Shown here piece by piece: positions 35,401-47,400 of a stretch of DNA of 64,000 bases. Origin of the DNA: Eublepharis macularius. Its lineage: Eukaryota > Chordata > Lepidosauria > Squamata > Eublepharidae. Below the pieces are notes generated by a model. It saw only the letters and a list, made by a program, of their open reading frames with translations. It was not told the origin of the DNA and made no database searches. The stretch is taken from positions 130,545,464 to 130,609,463 of the forward strand of contig NC_072796.1 in assembly GCF_028583425.1 (NCBI RefSeq). Reading direction: 5' to 3'. The number at the start of each line of letters is the position of its first letter. Position 1 is the stretch's first letter. A program made the position numbers and the translations under genes.

Positions 35401-38400
35401 TCCACCCCCAAATCTCCAGGAATTTCCCAACCCAAAGTTGGCAATCCTATGTGGATTCAATCTGGGCACCCAGGTGGTAGGATCCTTCTGTCCCTGGCCT
35501 TTCACTCCTTCCTTGAACCCCCACTCACCATCTATCTACCAGGAAGTGCCTGACCGAAAGAGGCCAGAATGCAAGCCTTACTGGAAGGCAACACCACTGA
35601 TTTAGGATCTTTTCCTGTAATGAAGGGGCTTCTGTTTGTCGTTATTCCGTAGTGATGGAAAGGCATTCGCTCTGTGCTCAGGGCTATTTTTATTCTTGCC
35701 TGCGTCCTCTTCAGCAATCCATTTTCCAGCCCCAGTTTTTAAGGTGCCCGTCTTTGGTGCCTAGATTCTCACGCGCACCCCAAGACACGTATTCCTTTTC
35801 TGCATTGCCTGTTTCTCACAAAAATTCAAACTGCCGTTGTCACATGAAGAAATTCCACATTGCTAATAATGCTAACAAATGACTAATAATGGCAGTCCTT
35901 TGTTAGGCAATCAAGGCAATCCTTTGCAGCTGCATTCCAAAATATTCTGGCTTTTTTCTAATACATTCTTGGTTTCTTCTTTTTGTGAAAGTATGTTTTG
36001 GTGTTTTCTTCTCCTTTCTTTATTATTTTGTTTACTTCTTTAGAATAAATATGGAACCTCTTTCCATGAAGAAGGTTTTAGGTGGATAATAATAATAACA
36101 ACATTTGATTTATAAGCTGCCGTTCAGGAGAACTTAACACCCACTCAGAGTGGTTTACAAAGTATGTCATTATTATCTCCACAACAATCACCCTATGAGG
36201 TGGGTGGGGCTGAGAGAGCTCTGAGAGAGCTGTGACTCACCCAAGGTCACCCAGCTGGCTTCAGGCAGAGGAGTGGGGACTCCTGTTGGTTTGCTACAGT
36301 TGAACAGCAAGATTTGTGCCCCACAGCACCTTAAAAGACCAACAAAATTTCCAAGGTATTACCTTGAATCTTGAAAACCTATACCCTGAAACTCTTGTTT
36401 GTCTTTAAGGTGCTACGGGACTCAAATCTTGCTTTGTATAGCTTCCTGTCTTTCTGTTTCATTTACATGAAGTGTGTTAAATGATTTTAAAAAATGATAT
36501 GTTTGTTTTGGTTTGGGAGGGCAGAGCCCAGCTTATTCATTTTCTTTTGGTAAACTCAGGCTAACTACGAATTGTTACAAATTATTGCCACTGTTGGTTG
36601 ATTGGCACCATATGTGGAAATACGTTCCGGTGTGTTTTGAATATGCACCTCTTTCGGTCACGAGAACCCGGCGCAGAGGAGAAAAAGGAGTGCAAATCCG
36701 CCCCGTCAGAGCTGAAAGAGAGCTCTGAATAGCACGGCAGTTTCTGTTTCAAATAGCAGTTCTGAAATGAATCCGTGTAATTCACAGGGGAAGTTTGCCT
36801 TGATGACATCTTATCTCACAGACATGCAGATTAGAACGAAAGCTGAAATCCAAATGTCACGAGATATTTGAAATCAAGTGAATTCCCGACATTCAGGGGT
36901 GGCAGGAAAATCAAATTAAACTTAAAAAAAAAAATATTTAATTTTGTGTGTCCCCGTGTGTGTGTCCAAAACACAGAATCCTTTTAATCTCTCTTCTCTT
37001 TTGATGTCAAAATTTTAATTAATTGGAATTGATATTGAGGCCTCTTCCTATTTTCCAATGTGTGTTCACTTTTGCGAGGCATGACTGTGGGTTTTACATT
37101 TTATTTTTATTTTTGACTTTGTAGTCCGCCTTTCTAGCTAAGACACAAGGCCGATTACAAAACAGAAAAAATTCAATCAGACAACCTAAGATATCCAGTA
37201 AACAATAGGGCTAGGATTATAGAATTGGAAAACAATGCAAACAGACAATCACACAACTAAGAGTCTAGACATCTTACGTGGGGATGGTCAAGTGAAAGAT
37301 CTTACACTTGTTCTCCCTTTGTGGATATACATGCACTTGCTCGGGCGACAGATTACACTTGAATATAAGACCACACAGAAAATAAGTCACTTGAGCATCC
37401 CTGTGTAAGATGTCTTGTGTAAAACATGGCATACCATAATCAGAAAGTGGGTCATAAAGCCAGAAAACAATGCAATAACCGTAAAGCAATCTGTACAATA
37501 AGAATTGCAACTGACTGTTTTGGTTCAAATTAAGAAATCCTGTGCTGAAATTCCGTTTTCTCTCCCAGGTCTGGAAATGTTACTTGACAATGTTTACGAC
37601 ACAGTTTTGGCATCAATGGAGCCTGCACAAACCTTCCACGAAACCAGCATGTACAGGATCCTGCAGAGGCGTTTTTTGGGAGTGAGGCTGGCGACATCCG
37701 GAAGGTTCAGATGTGAGTAACAAGGCTCAGAAAATGCATCAGGGGCCGCTTTTCTGGATCCAAGATCTCTGGCAGCAGGGTCATTTCGTAGAAAAAGAGC
37801 TGGAGGAACTCATTAACATCGCTCATTAGCACAACTCATTAGCATATGCCACACCCCTTGACATCACCAGAAATGTGTCATTAGCATAACTGATTTGCAT
37901 ATGCCACACCCCCTGACATCACCTATCCTGGCTGTTTTGGACCCAATCCTGGCCATTCAGGGCTGAAATTGGGCCCAAAATGGCAAAAAGGGGCTGCAAA
38001 TGGACGAAAAAGGGCCTAAAATGGTCAGGATCAGGCTGCTGTTGAGCGGGAAAGTGATCCACCACCTGTCAGAGGCCCGATCTGGGCCATTTCGGCCCCA
38101 ATCCAGGACGAAACGGGCCCCAAATGGCTGAGAGTCAGGTGGGCGGGGCCACCTGACATGTGACCTCCTTGGGGGAACTGCCGGAACTGCGTTCCTGTGC
38201 GTTCCCCCTCGAAATGAGCCCTGTCTGGCAGCATGGCCCAAGCGTCTTTATGCCTTGCACCACAGCAGCAGGTTGCATGCAGAGGGAATTGCTGGCTAGA
38301 TGGGGGCATAGTTCAGGGGGTGGTCGGGCCAAGCATTTGCTGGTTCTCCAACATCATCTACACGGTCCACCACCATCCCTGGGGATTTCCAAGAAGAAGC

Positions 38401-41400
38401 AATGTGTGAGAAGTCTTTGAGGCATCATCTCTTCCAGGTAAAGGTGAGATGGGCTGCTAAGAGTCCTCAAAAACCTGGAGTAGGTTAGATCAAGATGGGT
38501 AGCCGTGTTAGTCGTCTGTAGCAGTAGAAAAGAGCAAAAGTCCAGAGGCACCTAATAATAATATTATAATAATAACATTCGATTTATATACCACCCTTCA
38601 GGACAACTTATTGCCCACTCAGAGCAGTTTACAAAGTATGTTATTAATATCCCCACAACAACAATCACCCTGTGAGGTGGGTGGGGCTGAGAGAGCTCCT
38701 AGAAGCTGTGACTGACCCAAGGTCACCCAGCTGGCTTCAAGGGGAGAAGTGGGGACTCACACCTGCATCTCCAGATTAGAGTCTCACACTCTTAACCACT
38801 ACACCAAACTGGTTCACCTAGAAGACTAACAACATTTATGGTAGGGGATGAGCTTTTGTGAGCCTCAGCTCACTTCTTCAGAAACAGATATCTTCAGGTA
38901 GCTAAAGAAGTGAGCGGTGACTCATGAAAGCTCATACCCTACCACAACTTTTGTTAGTTTTATAGGTTCTACTGGACTCTCGCTCTTTTCTACTGGAGCA
39001 GGTTAGTGCAGGCCTACTGCTGTCCTTTGGTACCACCATTGCAGAGGCCCTGCTATGGAAGACAGACAAAAGAATATTATTCTCCGCACCATGAAGAATT
39101 CACTTGGGGGATTCTGCCACAAGGTGTGGCAAGATGACAAAGGACTGAAACAAATGAATGGGAAATTGCGAAGGTCATTGATTGGACTAAATAGAACCTT
39201 CCGGTTCAGAAGTTGTGTCCTGCCTCCTTCTGCTCTGAGAGCCTATTGCTGAAAGGCACAACATAGCGAAAGTCTGTTTGGTTCATAAGCTTCTTATGGA
39301 GCTCCTAGCGGGATCTGTTTGGCCATTGTTAGAAAGAGAATGCTGCTGCACACGATGTGCCCTCAGTCAGATCCAACAGGACTCTTGGTGTCAAATGCAT
39401 AAGCAAACATTGAATGCCTGTTGAAAGTCAACTGAACTAATGCACTGCATCTGTTGGTTTGGCACCTGTGCTGAATATTCATTGACAGAAGGGATTTCTG
39501 GCAGCGTAATGGGACCTCCTCATTTCCTCTCTCCTGCTGCAGCCCCAAGGGGAGGGCCATGGCTCAGTGGTAGAGCATCTTCTTGGCATGTAGAAGGTTC
39601 CAGGTTCGATTCCCAGCATCTCCAGTTAAAAGGATCAGGTAGCAGGCAATATGAAAGACCTCAGCCTGAGACCTTGGAGAGCTGCTGCCAGTCAGAACAG
39701 GTAACGCTGACCTTGATAGACTAAGAGTCCAAATCAACAGAAGCCAGTTTCAGATAGAGCTCCAGCTTTGCATGTCGAAGGTCTCAGGTTCAGTCCTCAG
39801 CATCTCCAGTTAAAAGGATCCGGTAGCAGGCAATATGAAAGACCTCTGCCTGAGACCCTGGAGAGCTGCTGCCAGTCAGAGCAGGCAATGCTGACCTTGA
39901 TCGACCAAGAATCCAAATCAATAGAAGCCAGTTTCAGATAGAGCTCCAGCTTTGCATGTCGAAGGTCTCAGGTTCAGTCCTCAGCATCTCCAGTTAAAAG
40001 GATCCGGTAGCAGGCAATATGAAAGACCTCTGCCTGAGACCCTGGAGAGCTGCTGCCAGTCAGAGCAGGCAATGCTGACCTTGATCGACCAAGAATCCAA
40101 ATCAATAGAAGCCAGTTTCAGATAGAGCTCCAGCTTTGCATGTCGAAGGTCTCAGGTTCAGTCCTCAGCATCTCCAGTTAAAAGGATCCGGTAGCAGGCA
40201 ATGTGAAAGACCTCTGCTTGAGACCTGGGAGAACTGCTGCCAGTCAGAGCAGGCAATGCTGACCTTGATAGACTAAGAGTCCAAATCAATAGAAGCCAAT
40301 TTCAGATAAAGCTCCTGCTTTGCATGCAGAAGGTCTCAGGTTCAGTTACGAGACCTTCTGCATATAAGATTCAGAAAGTAGGCAATGTTCATATATATTC
40401 TGGTACAGTCCTACTTATAGGAAGGACGGAGGTGTTAGAGAACAGTATAACCAAATGTAGATCCCTCCCGTAACTTTTACACCCTTGACCGCTCCTGCTT
40501 CTCTTCTCAGGCCCCTCCAAGTGCGAAACGGAGAGGTTCTCTGCAGTCCGTTTTCAGCAGAGTTATAGGCCATCGTGTGATGAAAGTGGAGCCTTCGAAT
40601 CAACACAATGCCTGCCAGATGGCCAATGCTGGTGTGTGGACTCCAAAGGGAAAGAGATCCTGGGAACAAGGAGTCACGGGCAGCGTCCTGCTTGTGGTAT
40701 GTAAAACTGGACCCTTGGTAGAGATCCATGGGATCTCTACATCTTCACTCCCTCTTGGTGATAACAGAAGTGTCTAGTTTTTCTTAAAAACACCCTTGCA
40801 TATGATTGGATCCCCTGCAAATCTCTTACTGCTGGTGGAGGTAGGGTTGTCAACTTCCTGGTGAAGACTAGGCTTCTCCCAGAATTACATCTGATCTCCG
40901 GCCTACAGAGATCAGAAAATGGCTGCTTTGGAGGGAGGGTCCTATGGCATCGTATCCCTGCTAAGCTCCCTGCCCCCAAGTCCCGCCCTCCCCAGACTCC
41001 ACCCCCAAATCTCCAGGCATTTCCCAATCCAAATGTGGACAGCCTAAGTGGAAACGCTTTCCTTTGGCGGAGAGAATCCCCTTCTGTCACAAGAAAGAGT
41101 TTTTGCTGGTGGAAGAGATCTGAGAGACCCGAATTATAATCCTTTCGTCAAAAGATGGTAATGCCGTAACCAAGTTTAGCTCAGCTCCAGCAGTAATTCT
41201 CTTTCTTTCTTCCATGTAAATGAATCAATGGTACTGATGTATACATAGATTCCCAACCCTGCCTATGGAAATGCTGGGATATTGGGGGGGGGGGGGCAGT
41301 GTCTGCAATGGTGGCGTTTGGGGGGATGTGATGGCACTTCCGGGTAATGCAATAGGATTCCCCACCCCCTAATCTCTATGGAAAATACCATAGAGACTAG

Positions 41401-44400
41401 GGGAAATTCCTAGACTATCAATATAGAGGCGATTCTTTTCTCCTGCACCTCAGTTTCTAGGGGATGGGAGATTGGGGCTGGGAGCTGGGAATTCCCTACT
41501 GGGTCCATGCAACTGGGAAGACTATGTATATAGAATACCCAGCCCCAAAAGACACGACAGTTGAGGCTGGGGCAAAATTTTGCCCTCTTTGCTAATTCTC
41601 AGGGCACTAGTGTCTCATGGGAGCAGGTACCCCCCACCTCTGATGTCAACAATTGCTACTTTTATATCATTGCAGTCAACAGAAGATATTAATGGTTTTT
41701 TGGAAGAAATGAAATACCATCCATCCTATTGCTGGACTCTAGTAGGGTTGCCAGATTGCCCCCCACAAAAAAACGGATGGGGCCCCCAGCACTCACCTAT
41801 GTTTTCTCCCTTGCACACATGCTCTCCTGACCCAGTGTGATGGTGATGTCACTTGTGGAAGTGATGTCATCGCTGGTGTGCAGGTGGCCAGGTTAGCAGA
41901 ACAGCTAGCTGGCCACTTCCCCTGCACTCAGGAGGCTGGGCAAGCTAGCAGCCAGGGAGACTGGGAGGAGACAGAAGCAGCACGGGAAGACCTGCTGCCA
42001 CCAGCTCCTACACACCGGTGTCTAGCCACTCCTCCTTCATGCACAAAAATGCCGGACATTTATATGTCCAGTATTTTAACTGTGTTTTCCCTGGACAATC
42101 CAATAACAAACCAGACTGTCTGGGGGAAAACGGGACACCTGACAACCTTAGGCTCTTGTGCTATCTATTAAGGCCTAGTACTGATAAAACTATGAAGTTG
42201 GATCTGTGCCTGCAGTTCTCTTTCCTGTCCCATGAAGCAATTTGAGAAGGCTTATGCTGCAGTTTCATCCCATACAGAGCCGAATTTAAAGATCGGCTAG
42301 CAGAATTCCAGCCCCCCAATAAGGATCTTTATTGGCAGACATTAGCGATCTCTGTCTGTGCTGCTTGTTTCCCCGTTTTTTCTTTATTTACTTCATTTTA
42401 TATCCCACCTTTCTCTACAGTGTGGAACTGAAATGGCGCACACCATTCTCCTCTCCTCGATTTTATCCTTAGAACAACACTGGGAGTTAAGTTAGGCTGA
42501 GAGTGTGTAACTGGCTCATGGCTGCACAGCGAGATTTCGTGGCAGAGTGGGGATTCGAACCTGGGTCTCCCAGATCTTAGTCCTGCAATTGAACCACTAC
42601 ATCATGCTAGCTCTCATTGTTCAACCTAGGGTTACCAAGTCCCCTTATCTGCCCGGTGGGATCGGGGGACCCAGCACTTACCTTTTCGTCACTGCCATCA
42701 TGCTCTTCGAGCATCCCGCATGATGATGTGCAGAATCGTGCGCATCGCAGCAGGCCGATTTTGGCGCTAAATGGGCCCAATTCAGCTTATTTGGGGCCCA
42801 AATCGGCCTACAGCAAAGCATGGAACATGGTGACGTCACTCCTGGGAAGTGATATTGCCATGCTGTCCCCGAGAGAGCACCCAGGTGGCCCGTTTCTATG
42901 CCTTTCCCCCCGCTGGCCAGGTACGTGGTGGCGTGGGCAGAGAGTGGGAGCAAGGATCCTCTGCGTCCACTGGGGGACGGGTAACCCTAGTTCAACCCAT
43001 GCTGGTTCTTGTGTTCAACCCGCTTGCACCGATCTGTTTACATTTTTGCTCTTATTATTATAAGCATATTTTTATGTCACAATATCAGTGGAACCTTTTT
43101 TAAAAAAACCTTTCTGTGGCAATCTGGTTTGAACAATAAAATCACATCTGAAGTATTTCCCCTCTTTGTCTAGGTGACGAACATGCCTGTGCCTCTGAGA
43201 GACAAAGAGCACTCTCTGCCCTTTTCTACGGACCGGTCGGACACTTCAGCCAGCACCATTTGTTCTCTGCTGCAGAGGAACCCCAGAAAACAGCCAAGTT
43301 CTCAAGATCTTGTCCTCCTTCGCTGAAGGAACTCTTTGTGGATTCTGGGTTGCTGTCATCTGTCATCGACACGCCAGATGCTTCTCAGCTGCTTGCCCTT
43401 GAATCCATCCTTAGTGAGGCTATCAGGGGGTTGTTTCCTTCAAGAGAGCTCGCTCAAGTCGCCCTCCAGTTTACCAGCAACCACAAACGGTTCCAAGAAA
43501 ACCTTTTTGGGGGGAAGTTCTTAAAGAATTTGGTTCAGTTTAACTTCACTGGAGCCCTTGGCACAAATGGCAAATTTAATTTGGAACAGTTTTTCCAGCA
43601 GATTGGGAGGAGCGACGGATTTGCTGAACCAACTCGGCAGATTGCATCGAAAGTGCCGAACTTCAGTTTGAGCCAACCTCTCATCAACAGTTTCGGCCAG
43701 ACTGTTAATTTGCAAGACAATCAGAATGCTGTCAAATTTCTTGCGTCTGTCCTTGAAGCCCCCGAGTTTTTCACTTTTCTGCGGCATATCATTTCCATCC
43801 CTGAAAGTATCGCTGAAGATTTAGGCGACATTGTAAAAATAGTGTTACGATCCCAAGACTGCAAAGAGCAGGCCAAAAATTTGTTTGTCCCGGAGTGCAC
43901 CGAAGAGGGGAAGTACAAAGATATCCAGTGCTACGCAGGGGACTGCTGGTGTGTAGATTCAAACGGTAAAGAAATCTCTGGATCCAGAGTTCATGGCACA
44001 CATCCAAAGTGCCCTACGTTGTGTGAAAAGCAAAGGGACAGTTTGCAACAATTGAAAAGAATCCAGCCTGCAGGATCTGATCTCTTCGTTCCTTCCTGCA
44101 CCCCGGAGGGAAAATTCCTGACAGTTCAGTGCCACGGAAGAAATTGCTTCTGCGTCAATTCAGAAGGCAGGACAATTCCAGGAATGGCAAATACAATACA
44201 GCCCATACAATGTAAGCAGCATTTGTCTTACGCAGCTTGATCTGTGGTTAAAAAATATGCACAAACAAACTTAGAATACACTACAGTTCACAAAGAGAGA
44301 CAATAATATTTACAACAGTTCATTAAGAAAGCAGATGGATAAGTGTTGGTGTTTTCTACACCAGGACACGAATCTATGGTTTCTTCTTGCGGCTGCTGAT

Positions 44401-47400
44401 ACAGTCTAGCAGCATCAGGCTTCCACATGAAAGGTTTCACCACATTTTCTGCCCCAGAAGCAGCCATTCTGCTCCCTGCCTTTTCAGGTCTTTTAAAGTT
44501 GGCAGTTTGAATATCATTAGTTGTTGTGGATTTTCTGGGCTGTATAGCCATGGTCTTGGTATTGTAGTTCCTGACGTTTCGCCAGCAGCTGTGACTGGCA
44601 TCTTCAGAGGTGTAGCACCAAAAGACAGAGATCTCTCAATGTCACAGTGTGGAAAAGATGTTGGCAGGTAATTTATCCTGTAAGATGACTCAATTTATAT
44701 CCTGAGTAGATATAAATTACCTGCCAACATCTTTTCCACACTGTGACATTGAGAGATCTCTGTCTTTTGGTGCTACACCTCTGAAGATGCCAGCCACAGC
44801 TGCTGGCGAAACGTCAGGAACTACAATGCCAAGACCACGGCTATACAGCCCGGAAAATCCATCGTTCTCCGGCCGTGAAAGCCTTCGACAATACATTGAA
44901 TATCGTTATATTGTTATAACAATCTTTGTATCAGATTCCCCATATATCTCTGCAATGAAAGGGGCTAAAGACTTTTTTTTTTATTTAGAAAAGCTGGGAA
45001 ATCAGAGAACCCGATATGCACGTTGTTATAATGTTATATTGATGATAATCAGTTGCTGATTTAAGAGAACAAATGGCAGGGGGAGGAAATGGCCATTGTG
45101 GGAACTGGGACAGGGAAAACTGGTGCCATGTGGGATTGGGAAGATCCAAGCTTTCTCACCCACATGGCAGCCATCCAGACTTTGGGCCAAGCTACAAGTG
45201 ATGAATGGCACTTGAACAGCAAGTGAACAGACAGCATAGTGGACGGCATAGTGATCGAGTGGAGCGCAAGCGAACAGGGAGGAATACACGTGAGTCTGTT
45301 CACTTGCCGTTCAAGTGTCATTCCTCACTTGTAGTTTGGCCCTTTGCTGTGTCATTCTCAAAACTTGGCGGCAAAGCAGGTCCGGGAAAAGACTGGAGAA
45401 AAGAATCATTGAGGTGCACATAGGCACCATGACGCTAGGGGGCAGCAGGGAGAAAAACAGAGTCCAAACAGCACTGAACGCAGGGTAAATAACTAGGGTT
45501 GCCCTGGGTGGTAACTCCCAGGAGCTTCACCGGGGGCAGACTCCAGAAAACGGTGTCATTTGATGCTGCAGTGTCACTTTCAGTCACATACCAGGAAGTG
45601 GCATCACAGCATTGCATGACTCTCTATGAATTTCTCAAATCTCTATGATTTTTATCAGACAAATTTGGGGAAATCATAGAGCGACAAACAACAACATGAC
45701 ATCTCTTCTGGGCACATGACCAGAAGTGATGTTGAGGCATTGTATGGTGCTGGTCCCTCCCTCCATTTTGCTCCTGCTCCTCTATGAAGCAGGAGTGGGA
45801 GCCCCGGAGCTGGGACAGGAGGTTGCCCACCATAGTTTCTCCCCCCCTCCCCAAACCCCATAGTGGGCAACCCGGCAATTTTGCAAATAACTCTTGCGGA
45901 AGTGGCTTTCTTTGCTTTCTGTCTCATTTCAGAATTCAACAAATAATAGCCAGTTCTTGTTACGTTACGTTATATACTGGAAATTGTTCCTTCAGTTTGT
46001 CTGATACGTTGTTGTCAATGGGCAATATTTGAAATTTTGGGAAATCTGTTGCTCATAGAAAGCGGTTCTCAACTGACGCTTGACGTGCTTTTACGAGACA
46101 CCTGCAGTGCTGGGATATTATGTTGCTGGCTCTTGAGCCTGTCGAGAGAAGTGTCTACCTTACTGTTGCCAAAGGAATTCATAGAAGCTGTTCTCTGTAT
46201 AAAATCTCTTTATAAAACTGTGGTTTGGAGCCACCAGAGAAAGCCACAGATGGTGCTGGCAAACGGGATGAAATAAAAATGCCTCTTTTTTATCTCTTGC
46301 ATCAGCACAAGCTGTGTGCAATTGAAGAGGGGGGGAGGTGATTTTATTTAATTCCTCATTGTCAAATCAAATTCCCCCCTCCCCCCTGCTGTGGCATATT
46401 TTGTTGGGAAGACTTTTCCGATCCTCAGAGAGGAATTTTGAGACAAACGGCAGGCAGCTTGAAGAAGGGAAAGATTGGCTCTGACTCTGTTGACATCTTC
46501 GTGAACTCTTGCAATTTCCCCTCAGAAGGAGTGAAAGCCGCGAAGCCCAGGAAGTGGGTGGTGGTGAATTTTTCCACTGAGCAAATGGCAAGGGCGGGGG
46601 GGGGGGAATACAGTTTCTCCCCCCACCAGACCCCATGCCGTTCTTCTGGTGAAGCAACCCCCACAGACAAAACTTGCAAAAGAAAAATAGTTGTTTAAAA
46701 CAAACACAGAAGAAACTGTAACATATTTGTGCCAGCTCTTAAATTCAATAACATATTAAAATGAATAAGTTCTGAGGTTTGGGGCTGCGTTTTGAGAAAT
46801 TTTGGTATTAGTTGCCAGCATTCCTATTAAAATATTCCTATCGTATAGATGTAGCTGCTGAAATTACCATGGTAAAGAAGCTACCTTGAAGAGATCTTGA
46901 GGCAAATAAAAAAAATGACATTTAAGTTCCGTGACTGAATGCCCAAGATGTGATCTCATGCTAAAAAACCACTGTGTGAGAGGAGAGTAATATATATTCA
47001 GGATAGGATTCTCTGCACTGCCTTGGCAAATGCTGGGAGATTTGGGGGCGTTGCTTGGAAACGATGTGATAACCACTTCTGGGTAATGCTCTAGGCTACC
47101 TCTGTGGTAAAGACCATAGAAACTAGTGCAAATTCCTAGAGTATCATTATGTAGAGGCCATTTTTTTTTGTCCCACTCCTCATTTCATTGGGGTTTGGGG
47201 GGCCAGTTAATTCTCTATCTGGGGTGAATGGGAGGCCTCGTTCAGGCCATAAATAAATGGGTTCTAGGTCAAATCAAGCCTGTATCCTCCCTAGAAGCTG
47301 AAATGACAAAACTAAGTCTATCTTACTTTGGCCACATAATGAGAAGACAAGATTCTCTGGAAAAGTCAATAATGCTAGGAAAAGTGGAAGGCAGTAGGAA

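Larger units (their letters stand above)
44516..44895. mobile_element. Penelope-like inverted pair, best-preserved hammerhead
   Basis: Two arms of about 180 bases in inverse orientation meet near 44,700. TTGAATATC flanks the unit at 44507-44515 and 44896-44904. Plus-arm motif: CTGAAGA at 44781-44787, stem GCCAGC/GCTGGC, GAAA at 44808-44811, CGTC at 44812-44815. Minus-arm motif: 44607 to 44573. No coding sequence. Confidence 0.78.

Noticed and set aside
39556..40362. CRISPR array or tRNA gene cluster
   Set aside because: Spacing is 184 bp with no unique spacers, in a vertebrate intron. The A/B-box motifs belong to a SINE and no cloverleaf with intact acceptor stem was found.
42627..42989. Coding exon from the 148-codon frame starting at 42617
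   Set aside because: The frame lies inside an element with exact 8-bp duplications and inverted ends, and TG exons 8 and 9 join without it.
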